Origin: Baylisascaris procyonis
Lineage: Eukaryota > Nematoda > Chromadorea > Rhabditida > Ascarididae
NCBI GenBank assembly: GCA_037389465.1
Contig: JAZARR010000154.1
Location: 4,216,001-4,280,000 of the forward strand
DNA: 64,000 nt
Reading direction: 5' to 3'
Shown here: in pieces, positions 24,301 to 36,757 of the stretch
Layout: each line of letters begins with the position of its first letter
Numbering within the stretch: position 1 is the first letter of the stretch
The notes under the pieces: model-generated
Databases searched by the model: none
Seen by the model: the letters and a program-made list of their open reading frames with translations, nothing else
What the model was told of the DNA's origin: nothing
Position numbers and translations under genes: made by a program

Positions 24301-27300
24301 TGTTGGAGAATGTGCTTTGTGTGCCATCGGTTGCAGCCAGTGCGATCGTTGTTGAAGCATACAAGGTGTGTTTGATCTGCTTTTGCACTTATTTAATGCT
24401 TTTTATTTATCTATTTTAATTGCTAAAAGGTTGAGCAGTGAAGGGAACTCGACCGATCAGCACCGACCCTTAGCGAATGGATGGGTCGTCAGGTGAATCG
24501 GGTGGATTTATCCGTATTATAGTGCAATTTTGTAGATTTGTTTTGCATTAGCGCAATATGGCAGCGTTGTTCACGTTTGTTGTGTGTTTATATGTATAGT
24601 ATCTGTATGCAAATTTTGACTCGGGATTCACTGAAATTAAGGCTACAAATCTTTGTAGATTTAATATGCACCAGAGGTTGGTCACTTTTGCCTTATTTCG
24701 CATCAATCACTCAGATTCAAAGGAAATTGCTGATTGTTAATAAGGATTGCTGAATATCTGTATGCATTTTGCACTAATCGAGTTTTCGTTTTACACTGAT
24801 AGGGTCATAAAAAATGAATTTTTACATTTGCTCTTTAATATTGTAGATGAGGCCTGTATTTTGAGAAATTCGTGACGATAGCAGAAAAAATATTTATATA
24901 TGAGGTGCGATTTCGGAAAAAAAGTTAGTTACTATAACACGAAAAGATTATAGAATTATGAATTTAATCAAAGACTTTTCGAGTTTTCGAGATTTCAAAG
25001 TAAAGTAGCCGTCTGCTATAACAGGAAGAGATTCTTCCTTTATGGGAGAGGTTTGGCTTGACACTTAAGAATTATTTATTTATTTGTTCCATATAGCTGA
25101 CTATAGTTTAATTTTTATGGGAATTTTTTTTAGACATTACGATACTTATGCTGTTCGATCTCTAGATGAAGTTTTTTTTTTTGTTTTCATGCAGTGCTTA
25201 GTCCGTGATCTTTGTTTGGTCTTTAGTTAGTTGTGCTGTCACTCTTCTACTATAATTTTTTTAAAGGGAATGTGCCCCCTCCTCCCCCATCCCCTTTATG
25301 AGTATGAAGCAATCGTATTTTCAGAAATATGTGCTTATTTCGATGATACTAAACGGCAAGGTAGTACCCTTGCCGAGTTATCGTGCTGCGATGATTCCAC
25401 GTACTGTGAAACGTCTATGTGCCGATTATACCGCAGTCGAAACGTTATGTCAGAACAAGGAAAGTGGTACGGATATCGCAGATGCAGTGCTTCGACATCT
25501 TGAACAACATCGAAGAACATTTGAAGTGGTATCTTTTCTTATATGTTTATATTTACGAGTCGGTGTAATCGTTGGTACTATAATGAAATGCGATTTATTG
25601 AGGACATCGAAGAGCAGCTCATCGATATACTTCATGCAACTTGTTTTTGTCATTTATTCGTTCTTTTATTATCACCAATATCATATCACTGTGGGAGGAC
25701 AGCACATATCACCACTTATCACCAATATGTCACTTATTTATTCAGAACTCTTCATCATGGATCCATCAAAAATTTTTTATATCAGTGGTTTAGCACTTAG
25801 CACACGGTATAGCAGAAAGACGCAATAGTTGATTTGCAGTCTTCAGAGATGCTTTTATAGATGTGATGCTTTGACCCTGTAGTAGTGATCAAATGTGGCC
25901 ATGATAAGGGGGGGGGGGGATGGCGAAAACTTTTCAGAGTTATGGGAGATGCAATAAATTTTGATGTTACTATTAGTGATTGTCATAGAAGAGTTGGTCA
26001 TTTGCAAAAACTTGCCCTCAGTTGAAGCACTGACCACCTTATCTATATTTTTTCCCGACATTTCCTTCGGCCGTTGGCTTCATGAGAAAAATTCTTCCCG
26101 GCTAGGTGGTTAATGGAATCTAACGGGGTTTTTAGGTAACAAAGTAATCCCTTGTTGTAGCACATTGCTGATAACTCGTTGATAGAGTTCTTCATCAAGG
26201 TTTTACATTTTAATGCAAAAATATTTGCTAGAAAAATGTGTTTTGCTGTTTTTACTTCACTCAAATTTCTACCTCTTCCTTCAGAATTCATTCTTCATTT
26301 CCGTTTGCTTTTTTTGTGTTAATTTATTTTGTCATCCATTTATTCAGGACGGAAATGTTGGGTTAATGAAACATTTGGTAAGGAAACTCCGTGAAAACTC
26401 TGTATTGAAAGTTGCAAAGGTATGTGGTTTTATTTATTTTTTTATGATGTGTTGTTAAGAAAGGTTTCATCATTTTTTTTTGCCATTTTGCAAAAAGATT
26501 GCAATTTGATCGTTTGCAACATCGTTGATGCTTCTATCGAGGGATCCTTTTAGAGACGAATTCTGTAGACGTGAGAATGCGCTGCAACTTTTGCATCCCT
26601 ATTATTCAACCATTCAATTTCGCAAATTACTAGTAAAATGCGTAGCGTATGCAATCATAATTTGACCGACTTGACCACTCCAAAATTCGCTTTTCTGTGA
26701 CTAGGTTGATAGTGTAGATCACCCTGTGACGTCCCGTAAAAGGCGCCACATTTCGTTACATAAGCTTCGATGATACCTGAGTTGAAATTGCTCAACAGAC
26801 AGACACATGACCGACACAGACAGACAGAACGTCGCCATAATGCACTTGTGCAGAACATAATTGCAAAACGCTTGCAAACAGTTATTATTTATTATTATTA
26901 TTTTTAATAATCGTTTTTTCTAATAATTTCAGTGTTTCTCTACAATATCGATGGATGACTTTGTACGTCGTTGTCATCTGAATAATGAGGAGCATGCAGA
27001 GAGGTATCTTATGGAAATGAGCCGTGAAGGAAAGGTCGTTGTACGAATCGACAGTGAGCGCAAAATTGTTTTTCTCGATGAAGTGAAGGTAATTTTTATT
27101 TTATTTTATTTTTTTGAATTAATTATAGTAAGGTTAACTTTTTATGCCTTAACATGGTTAGTATGTTTGTATTGCACTCAGATGGGTCAGACTAAGTGGA
27201 ATTTAGCCGAAATAAAGGTTTGCATATGAGTTGTTGGTAATAACTAGATGTTAGAATCAAATATTTTTTATTGCGTTTCTAAAATCTGAGTAGCATTGTA

Positions 27301-27787
27301 ATATTAAAAATTGAAGTGGTCACTTTAGCAAGTAAAAATACGGAAGTTTTTTAGCATGAGGTAAGCAGATAGCAATGAGAAATTTATTGGGTAGAGATGC
27401 TAACTTTTGTGCGTATTTTATTAGTGATACAAAGCTGGGGTATTAAAGGAGGACAGGTGTGAAATGGTGATTGGTAAGGTCCCTTTACAGAATAGGCTTA
27501 TATAAAGTAGAAATTATGGCTTACAGGTAGAGGTGGATGAGGAGGAAGTGGAGCAAGCGTTACGACGCGTGATCGAGTTGGATAAGTTGTTGAGTGATTT
27601 TGATGTACGTTTACGTACGAGTGCCCTCTATATTAGTCGATCGTCGAAGGCATCAGTTTATGCGACAGCCGCACATGACGACGAAGGCTTCCAGCAAGGA
27701 TCACCACTACCGCATACTCTACCTATGCAGCCATCTGGCAGTGCACTCACCGATCCCACTACTATCGATGTATTATGGCCACCATAA
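21334..27787 (+). CDS. csn-3: COP9 signalosome complex subunit 3
   Basis: Subunit 3 of the COP9 signalosome, the nuclear/cytoplasmic complex that removes NEDD8 from cullins and so controls cullin-RING ubiquitin ligases. Exons: 21334-21388, 22277-22455, 23046-23124, 23584-23636, 23852-24025, 24192-24365, 25325-25528, 26348-26419, 26933-27088, 27527-27787. All phases agree and give 468 aa (480 with the extra 36-nt exon at 27182-27217; human 423). The start MASALDGYVKNV matches the human MASALEQFVNSV. Further matches are VEEHSLSVVAVLLAKL (about 50-66), YFYYGGLMFGSLGRF and KYVLISMILNGKV. The PCI/winged-helix part lies about 250-385, followed by the long helix with RRVIELDKLL. The tail after about residue 420 is extended and poor in conserved residues. 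Exon 2 has a weak acceptor (ATTAAG). No AATAAA is seen close behind the stop. Confidence 0.94.
21867..21902. repeat. (CT)n followed by 17 C, in csn-3 intron 1
   Basis: About ten CT dinucleotides run directly into an uninterrupted C17 tract at 21886-21902. Confidence 0.9.
22161..22246. repeat. 32-bp tandem repeat just before csn-3 exon 2
   Basis: Units begin at 22161, 22193 and 22225 (the last partial) and share TTTATATAA, TTTTTGAGAAATAA and TTTATGG. The array ends about 30 bp before the exon 2 acceptor, where a pyrimidine tract would be expected. Confidence 0.85.
26750..26860 (+). repeat. Dispersed repeat, copy 1 (csn-3 intron)
   Basis: An AGCTTCGATGATACC-GAGTTGAAATT block is followed by a CAGACAGACA-rich tail. 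It aligns with copies at 33010 and 34165 (about 70-75% over the 27-bp core by eye). It is intronic and may be a decayed SINE or MITE; the family is unknown to me. Confidence 0.5.
27182..27217 (+). other. csn-3: Candidate 36-nt in-frame exon of csn-3
   Basis: TTGCACTCAG precedes and GTTTGC follows a 36-nt segment in phase 0, encoding MGQTKWNLAEIK. Its neighbours (ending 27088, starting 27527) also join in phase 0 without it. Human CSN3 has a few more residues here than the short form, so inclusion or alternative splicing is plausible. Confidence 0.5.
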
Positions 27788-29300
27788 TGGAGGTGATGAC
27801 GATTTATTATATGTTCAGTTTTTTTTTTATTATGTTTATGTCAGTTAGTGCTATTTTCGAAGCAGTTGTATAATTGTTGTGTTGCTTTTTTGTGGGGTAT
27901 AATTTAGCGTTTTTAAAGGTAGGAAGGGGGAGGGGGTAATGGTTTTACTGGAAATTCTCATTTAAGTGATGTTCATCCTTTTATAGAAAGCAGTTGCTTC
28001 TGCGGTGACCATGTTTCGATTTTTTTTCTCGTACCAAAGATAGGGGGATAGAAAAGAGCGGGAAAGAGATTGTTTTGTTTTATCTCCGTTTCGCAAAAGA
28101 GATTGTTGCGCGTTTTGTATTTTATTGCTTTTTAATGTAAATTATAAAAATGCACGCAAATATTTCGATCGTAGTTTGCTTTGCCGAATCAGTTTTTATA
28201 TGAAGGAGGGGGGAAGGCGATTTTTAAAGATTCCCGGAAAAAAGTGAAAACAGGGAATCTCCTCAAAGAGTTTTTCTTTTATTGGCACCTTTGTATGAGT
28301 TATTTATGATGCGTGCATAAATACTACGAAGATATTTCATTGAAATATTAACGATGCGTATTGTCTTCATTTTTAAGGATAACAACGAGTTGGGTTTTTG
28401 TTTCTTTGACCGTTCACAAATCTATTCAAATTACGCATCGCTTTTAACTTATGCTTTGATAAGTAAAAGTTTTATTAACTTCCACCACTTAAATATTTTC
28501 ATTATTTGGATTTTTTTCATTTCATCTTTAAAGGCGACTTCCGATTTTATGTTGATTGTAAATTTATTCAAATGCGGTATGCCGATATCTTATCTCCGTG
28601 TGTGTATGTGTGCGTTTTTATGTCTGCTTATCTGTGCAATAGTTGATAACTCGCAAAGACGATAAAATTGGGTGCATTAATCTATATCTGTAGGCCTGAA
28701 GCAGCTTGAAAAAGGACTTTTAGCTGAGGGAATTCTTTTTATACTTAAAAAAGTAGTTTAAATGGTATGGATCACGATTGGCTCTGCAAAAAACAATACA
28801 AGTAAATTGTTTCTGCATATTTTTTATCAATCTGGTACCAGAAACCTCAGTATCCCAGAAATGAAGACCTTGCAAGAGTACAGCATTCCAGAACGGCTTG
28901 GTGGGAAGTAACAAAGGTCCTTCGATAATGTTTCGCATATATATGCAACAGAGCGCGGAAAAAGCAGTGGACGACTCAGCAGTAATGGAATACTGCAGCC
29001 TTCAGTGAAGTTATGGGCTGATTGTAACACCAAAACAACGGAAACTGTATGCAGAAGGAAAATCCACCTAGATTCGGAGAGTATTCATGTCGGAAGTTGA
29101 TATAATAAGTGACATTTTTTATGAGAAACATTTAAATTCGATCAGTTGGGGAATGCAGCGAGGTCCGTCTGCAGAATGTGGGTAGGAATGATGAGAAGCA
29201 TGTCGTATCTTATGCAAAAGTGACTTTCCCATTGTTTGTGGGTCAATGAGTGCTTATGTCCAGTTCGGCAGAACGATGTGTTGTGCGAAGCACATGTGTG
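27788..29300. other. Intergenic region between csn-3 and tRNA-Glu
   Basis: This is the csn-3 3' UTR and spacer, T-rich up to about 28670. From 28700 to 29240 the base composition is more balanced, but no gene or known element was recognised. Confidence 0.5.
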
Positions 29301-29372
29301 TCCGTTGTGGTCTAGTGGTTAGGATTTGCGGCTCTCACCCGCAAGGCCCGGGTTCGATTCCCGGCAACGGAA
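29301..29372 (+). tRNA. tRNA-Glu (anticodon CTC)
   Basis: The acceptor stem TCCGTTG pairs perfectly with CAACGGA, followed by discriminator A. The A box region is TGGTCTAGTGGTTAGGATT. The anticodon arm is TGCGG-CTCTCAC-CCGCA, giving CTC. The B box is GGTTCGATTCC inside a CCCGG/CCGGG-type T arm. A TTTT terminator follows within about 10 bases. There is no intron. All cloverleaf parts are intact, so it looks functional. Confidence 0.96.
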
Positions 29373-30544
29373 GCTTCCATTTTCCCTTGCGGCAAATCAA
29401 CCTCACCCATACGAACACTTTCAACCTCGCTAGCCGTCGGTGATGCGCCGAATCTTGCGGCCATATAATAATAGGTTAATTAAAGGCTGTACTTACTTTC
29501 GTATTTCAATCGTTTGAACAACCGGTTTCATAAATTACTGATAAATTAGAAAATATGCTAAACAATACCTTCACACCTTAACTGAGCAAACCGAACTTAC
29601 AAATCCAGGAAAGGACCACTTTTCTTGCCTTAGTTGCAAATTTGTTTCGCAGAAGTGGATTATATTTATATCACATCTGTTTGTATAGGTATGTGTGTTT
29701 GTCTGCCTGCCCATTATGCAATTTCATCTTCGGAATCATTTGTGAAAAATAAATGCGAATTCAACTTGTACATCCATCAGTTTTTTTAACTCTAACTTAA
29801 ATGATTTCCGAGTGGAAACGAAGGGATGCATAAAAAGATGCAGACAAAATGAAATTACCATAATATGCTTCAAAAATGTAAATTTACAAGAGTGCACAGA
29901 AATCGGCATCGATGGTGGCCTATAAGATGCGTCTCCTGATTCGTCGATTCTTCTGTGTTAAAGAGTAGAAATTATGCCCTTCTTGGTTTTGGCCGTATTC
30001 TTCTTGTGAGATTATTATTGCTATTTGTATGCGAGATGCCGATCGACGATGAGTGAGTACGACGTTCATCTTGTGTTCTTATGGTTTCTTGTCGCTTTAC
30101 TTCTCCTTGCTGCAACAGATTCCCTCATTAATGTGTTATTCCACATATCTTATAGGTGATTTCTGAAATTCAATAGTGAACATTTTGCTAATCCCTCCGA
30201 CATTTTTTTTAATATTTTAATATCGTTTTCCTAACTTTTTTAGTGTAAGCCTCATTTTTAATAAATGGAAATTTAAGGACTTAGTTCTATGATAGAATAT
30301 TTTCTCGAAAACTAGCGAGGGACTCAATAAGTATTAATAAGAAGTATAAAAAAATAATATTAGTAAGAAAGGATGCAATAGCAATTCATAGCAAATATTA
30401 AGCATTAACCGAAATATTCAACTGTATTATCTTATCCTTTTATCATATCTTTTCCATACTTGTTTTCCTATCATAAAAATTTTAATAAAATTAAATAAAT
30501 TCACTTTTGAAAAAAATTTTCAATTAAAGAATGAGAAAAAAAAA
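29373..30544. other. Spacer between tRNA-Glu and the NRF-like gene
   Basis: AT-rich; nothing recognised. It should contain the 3' end of the convergent NRF-like transcript, but no clear AATAAA on the minus strand was found. Confidence 0.5.
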
Positions 30545-33500
30545 TCAATAACGAACCATTTGTTGATTGCTATTATAAAATAATATTTTAACGATATGTA
30601 AAGCAGGCATTTCGATACATATTAAAATACAAATAGCAATAAAATAACATAGAAGTAAATGCTTCCAATAATAGTTGAGAAGAGTGTTGAAACCTTCATA
30701 GTGAATTGGAAATGATGAACTCATATAGATTGCAAAGATTGCAAACATATGACCCAAATATAGCTGAAATATTCAATAAATACCGACTCTTTGCATATAA
30801 TAAATAAATATCATAAATGTAATGCAAAATGCAATTCATCAACTTCTAAATTCATTGCAATAAAATTGGAAAGAAATTTTTGGAATATAAATTATATTAC
30901 ATTCGATCGGTTCATTAGATCATCAAAGATAGTTTTGGTTTATTTATGATAAGTGTTTTCTTGAACTACATGATAGTCGATGAGGTCTTCAGTCTTACCC
31001 CTTTCGGTTACTAGAATGCTTGAGGGCTGAAAACTATGCCGCAAGGCAACTTGATAAGTTTTAAGCCTTAACTGCACAAATTATTTGCTTTCTTTGTGTG
31101 TTTTGGGTGTTCTTTGTTGTTTATGCAATAGTTTCGTTTTAATTATACACAACGAATTATCATTGATCGATACGTTAACGAATACAGATGCAAATTCAAA
31201 GAGCGGCAAAATGTTGTGTTGGTTATTTAGTGAAATTAAATTTAATCTAAAGAAGAGGTATTTAAAAGAAGAAACTGAGGAGATACGAAGGTACACATTT
31301 CTCATTGAATGTCATCAATCATCGAAGTGAAAAGAGTTTCAAAAATAATAACGTACCGTATAGCAAGCTGCCGAAAGTGGTAAGAAGATAGGCATGCTAA
31401 GAAAAGCATTCAATAATCCACCGAATCCTTTTTGACACGCATAAATAAGCCATGATATCGATAGTGACCAAATTATGCGATGCATTCCCGTGAATATAAT
31501 GTGATAAATCGGACGATCCCAACTCTAAAATTATAGGAATATTATCATAAAATCTGAAGCATATTATATCTTGATCTTTTATAGAAATGGTGAAATTTGC
31601 ACGACCCTTTCTTCAAATAAATCTTTATCCCTCTTCGAAAAAATTTGCAAATACTATAAATCATGAGCTTATTTGCATGATTTTCAGGTCTGCTGCAAAG
31701 TTTTTTTGCAAAAAAAAACGACAGGAAATTGTGGATTCATCCTGAAATTTTCGTCCTTAAAATAAATGGAATTAGAATACAATTGAAATACAATAGTAAA
31801 TAACATGAAAAAAAAAACAAATTGAAGATTAATTGAGCGATATGCGTTTTTTTCATTTCATCCGTTTCACTAATCAATTTCAAAAGTTGTTAAGAAACGA
31901 ATAAAATATGCGTTAAAAAATTTTTATATTTTAATTGCCTATGCAAACCTTCAACCGTCGATTCCTTTCTTTATGATACGATCGGTTAAAAGAAAATTTC
32001 GAATAGACTTTCGCTCATATTGCTATGTGAGAGCATTTTTACAGTGGATGATAGTGAAAGTGTTCCGAGCATTATTGCAACGAGTGAATAGTATTGGTAT
32101 CAATTTTCTTTAGTCGAAATGACTGACATTTCGACGAAAAAAAAAACGAATTTTAAGCGAAATTCAAATGAATTATTAACTGAGATCACTTTATTTTTAT
32201 TTATTTTCAGACGAAATAATGAAATTTTTAATAATTTCCTGTTTCTTTTCCATTTGTCATCTTTACAAAAGTTTTTTAGGAATCAGCAAATGATCAAGGT
32301 GGATGGTGACCATTGGTCAATTGTCAGAAATATTTTTATGGGCACTTCATTTTTTTCCCGTATTTTATTTTCTCATCTATGATTACTTGCTTAGCAAACT
32401 TGACTATTAAAATAAAAAAAAAAATATCACTTGTTGATCTAGACGTTCTTTTTAAAAAAGTTTTTCAAGAAAAGAGAAACGAGTTTAATTAGGGTGACAC
32501 ATGTGATCTTAGATCGATAATCTTCAGCTATCAATTAAAGTGCTGATATAAACACATCAAATATTATCAAAACAACATTGCAACGATGAGAACAACAAAG
32601 TACTTAGATGTCAAAAGGAATGATTTATGGCGCAATCAAAGATTGTGAATAGTGATTCAGCAATGAAAAGAAAATTTACAAAAATGAAACTCTCATTGCA
32701 TAAATAAATATAGAAATCTGCTAAACGAAAAAAAAATGATAGGGTTTTTGAAAATTCCATTCAATAAATCGATGAATTGTTATGGATTGTTAAATAAAGA
32801 CTCAATGAGCGCAATTATTCGTATCTCAACTCACATCATTCAATTGTTTGCGTAAAGCATTTACAAAAGATTCGTTTGTGATTTTATCAACATAAAATGA
32901 AAACTAGAGACCGGTTGGAAAATTTATTTAATTTTTGGCAATTTTAAAGTAAATATATCTCCTTTTGAAATTACTGGTCCAAAACTGGTTGTTGTAGAAA
33001 GCCATTCAGGTGGTGCATATGATATCCAAGGGATTTCATAACTCTAGCTTCAGCGGTCCTCAAGCTGGACGTACCAAACAGACAGAGACAGACATACACA
33101 TACATATGAATGAACATGACATCAGAGAGGCAGTCAGCTCTGTAAATGCAAAAGTGTATCACGTGACAGACACGAATTTTAGGTTTCTTCTATGGTGTGG
33201 TTGTCATAGTACAAAGAAATCGACTGCAAGAGACATGCAAGTGTTTAGCCGATCCCTTAGAAAAAGAATATTAGAGAGTATGGCCGATCCATACAACATT
33301 TGTTTGACAATTAGGTATTCTGCTATTTGAACACAAGTTTTTCTGTGAGTTGAGATAAAATTTCATTGAAATATCAGCAAAATACGAATTTCATTAACGA
33401 ATAAATTTAACGAATTATTCAAACTTAAGTACTTTTTTAAAATTTCGGATTTAAAAACATTTTAAAAAAGGAAACTAAGCTTAAATTTAAGGACGATCAT

Positions 33501-34706
33501 TGGACTCGTTCAATTGACATCCTAAATACAAATTTCAATAAGAATAAAAATAAACAAAATAAATAATCACCTGAAGAGCAGGTATTAAGCCATATATTGA
33601 CCATAGACCACCTATAACACTCATGATCGTTCCCACATATATGAAGCATTTTGACGGTGGTCGGGAAATATTTTTTCCCTCTGGTCGTGTATCTGTTGCA
33701 AGAATATAGCCAGTAATCAAACCCACCAAATAAGGACCAATGCGATATTGTGGCCTCACATAGATGAGTGATTGATACTGAAAGAAAAAAAATTCAAAAA
33801 ATTCACTCGAGTTTGTGAATTTTTTCAGCTATGTCATTCATTGCGATAAACATTGAATCAAAGTTTTACCGTAGAAATTTTAAAATTTGATATTCCAAAT
33901 AAGTGATGTCAACAAGGAAAACTGATATGAAATATTGCTTCGTTTTTTTTTTTTTTTTTTTTAAAGAAGAAACGAGTGATGAATAATAATAGAGAGGAAT
34001 GTGATGCATCCTTGAAGAGTTAGTTAAAAGCGATTTATTTTTGCATCTCTCAATTGCAGTGATATATTCATACACTTGAATTTGATAGAAAAGGAATGGA
34101 TGTTGTCGCGTCAATCGGCGGAAGACAAAATAAAATCGATGTAACCTATAATGCGAATCGATATAATCGGTGTACACATTAAATTTGGCAATTCTAGCCT
34201 CAATGGTTCCCAAGTTGACATTAAAACACAGCATACAAACAGAGAAACATACACAGACCTACAGACAACATGTATATATTGTGCTTTGCAAATGCAAACT
34301 TGAAATCATTGGAAGAAACACACTTATATCCGACAAAAAAAAAACGTATTGAAACCACCTATCGTAAAAATTGCACATTCATACCAACATTAGAAAGTTA
34401 TGGAAATACATTTTGAAACATTTTTGAAAAAATTCTTGAAAAAAAAAACCAACCAACATTGAATCTTGATTGAAATTTTGTGGAATGAAGTGCAATAATT
34501 GAGTTGGAGGGAAATTATAACGGAGAGTTTCCACTGTGAGCATTATTGACGATACTATTATTATTATCACTGATACAGCGATACCAATTGGTGCCGATCG
34601 CTTCAACAAGAGCAAAAATATAGGCGATGTGGCAAAAAATGTGAATTCGGTCCCCATATACCTTAATGTTATATAATTCACTAATCGAACACATTGCTCA
34701 TCAAAA

Positions 34707-34758
<52 letters not shown>

Positions 34759-36672
34759 GAGCGAATTTGGTGGAGATGTGCGGAATCATGAAGGATAATA
34801 AAAGTTTAGTTAAAAGAGTGTTATTCAAAGATTTATCATATTCGCGAGGAAATTTATGGTTTTAAAAGAGAAAAAGTGATGTTAACTTAAAAAAAAACGC
34901 TCTATGAGTCATCATTAAAAAATGCACTCACCAAGTCCAAGGTAGACAAGGCCCATCTGTATAGGCATTGATGAATAACGCATTTTCCCACCAATGTTTT
35001 GAACATTCCATACCAAAATCATCGGGTCCCCAAATGGGGAAATTCTCGTGATAGCGTAACACCGGAAAACGAATAGTAGACAATAATATAACGTATAAAT
35101 AAGCTGGCCATAATCGTAATAAACGATGTCTATAGAATCCGAACCAATATTTCCATGAATACCATGTCGGTATTATAGCACCTTCAAATAAATTTTTACG
35201 TCTATATTATAATTTCAATTCGCAAATATCATGTCTACTTCTATTATGTACTCTTTGTTTATCAAGAAGCTTCAATGAATGAAAGAAGGAAAAAGTAAGG
35301 TTGAAATATGGTCCGTATAATTTATGCTTCCATGTAATCTCTCAAGTTCAACTTTTTTCGCATTAACACCTCATTTATGAATTGAAAAAAAGAAGTCACA
35401 ATTGAAAAAAATTTACAACGGCAAAAATTCGCATAGTATTCACTCAACGATGAGCGAAAAAATGAACTATCAATTGTATTTTTATCTGATTTTTATAGAG
35501 AAATAATTTGAAAAGCTGTTTTTATTTTTGAGATCTTCATCAACCAACTACATTTGATCGTTGGTACAGTAAAAAGCGCATGTCGTGCCAGCTTTTTGCT
35601 TCTTCCCCTAGTTGGAGACGGTGTTCTTGCCACGTGCAAAAAAATTAACAAATCCCACCATTTTTCAGTGTACCACGGTTAAGTTCGAGTATCGTTTCTG
35701 AGTTACCAATTATATCGATTAGCCAGAACAATGAAGTTCATTTCAAGGATTACAATCACTCATTGCAATCGTATCCCAAATTCGAAATTTTTAATTTTGA
35801 GTTTCAATGCTAAATTTTCACACAAAATATGCCTAGGTTTTATAAAATGACTTCAAAGTTGAGATCATCAGCAACGTTTGAATCTTCTCATTCCATCTTG
35901 TTGAGGGTGGACAACTTATAAAGATTTCAATACCTGGTTTATCGAGACTTCGAAACCAATGATATGAACATAGAACAGCACCAATAACGAAAAAAACATC
36001 CACACTAAGTGGTGCATTCGTTAACGGCTGATAGAAGAAATAACTAAGAACGTTCCTTTTAAGTTCATCAGCTTCTTCAACAAAATCCTAAAATTTAATA
36101 AATTCATTCAATTATGATTATCAAATTCGGTGAAAAAATTGTAAAAAAAAATTCATAAAATTCTTTCAAAAAATTTTTCCAATGATCGAATAGTGCGCAA
36201 AATATTTTTTTTTCATGAAAAATTTTTTCTATTCTAAAAACGAGTTTTCATTATCAAAGATTCTATCGATTCTGTCATCGGCAATCTCAAAACGTTTCTA
36301 ATATTTCTACTTTTTTTCTCATAAACGTCGAAAACAATTTTACCGATTTTTAGAATCGATACCGACCTTTAATTTACTTCCTTTAATTTAATTTAAATGT
36401 TGAAAAAATAATATGTCTGATTTCGAAAAATGTCTGCAAAATACGCATTATGACGCTTGAATAGGACAAATTGTTAGGTGTTTATGAGTGTGTAGATAAA
36501 TTTAGTAATGGCAAACGATTGAACGAATTCCGATCGCTTTTTATAGGACCGAAAAATATCAGTCGGTTATCTCCGGTTACTATCGAAGCATGATTTCACC
36601 GAATTTTGAAGTTCGTTCGGTGGCAAACGGAATTCAACTTTTACAGGATGCTTACCTCGCTGCTGCGACATT

Positions 36673-36757
<85 letters not shown>

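Noticed and set aside
34379..34828. 149-codon minus-strand frame as one protein
   Set aside because: Only 34661-34454 is an NRF-like exon; the N-terminal Tyr-Ile run is a (TA)n repeat in the intron.
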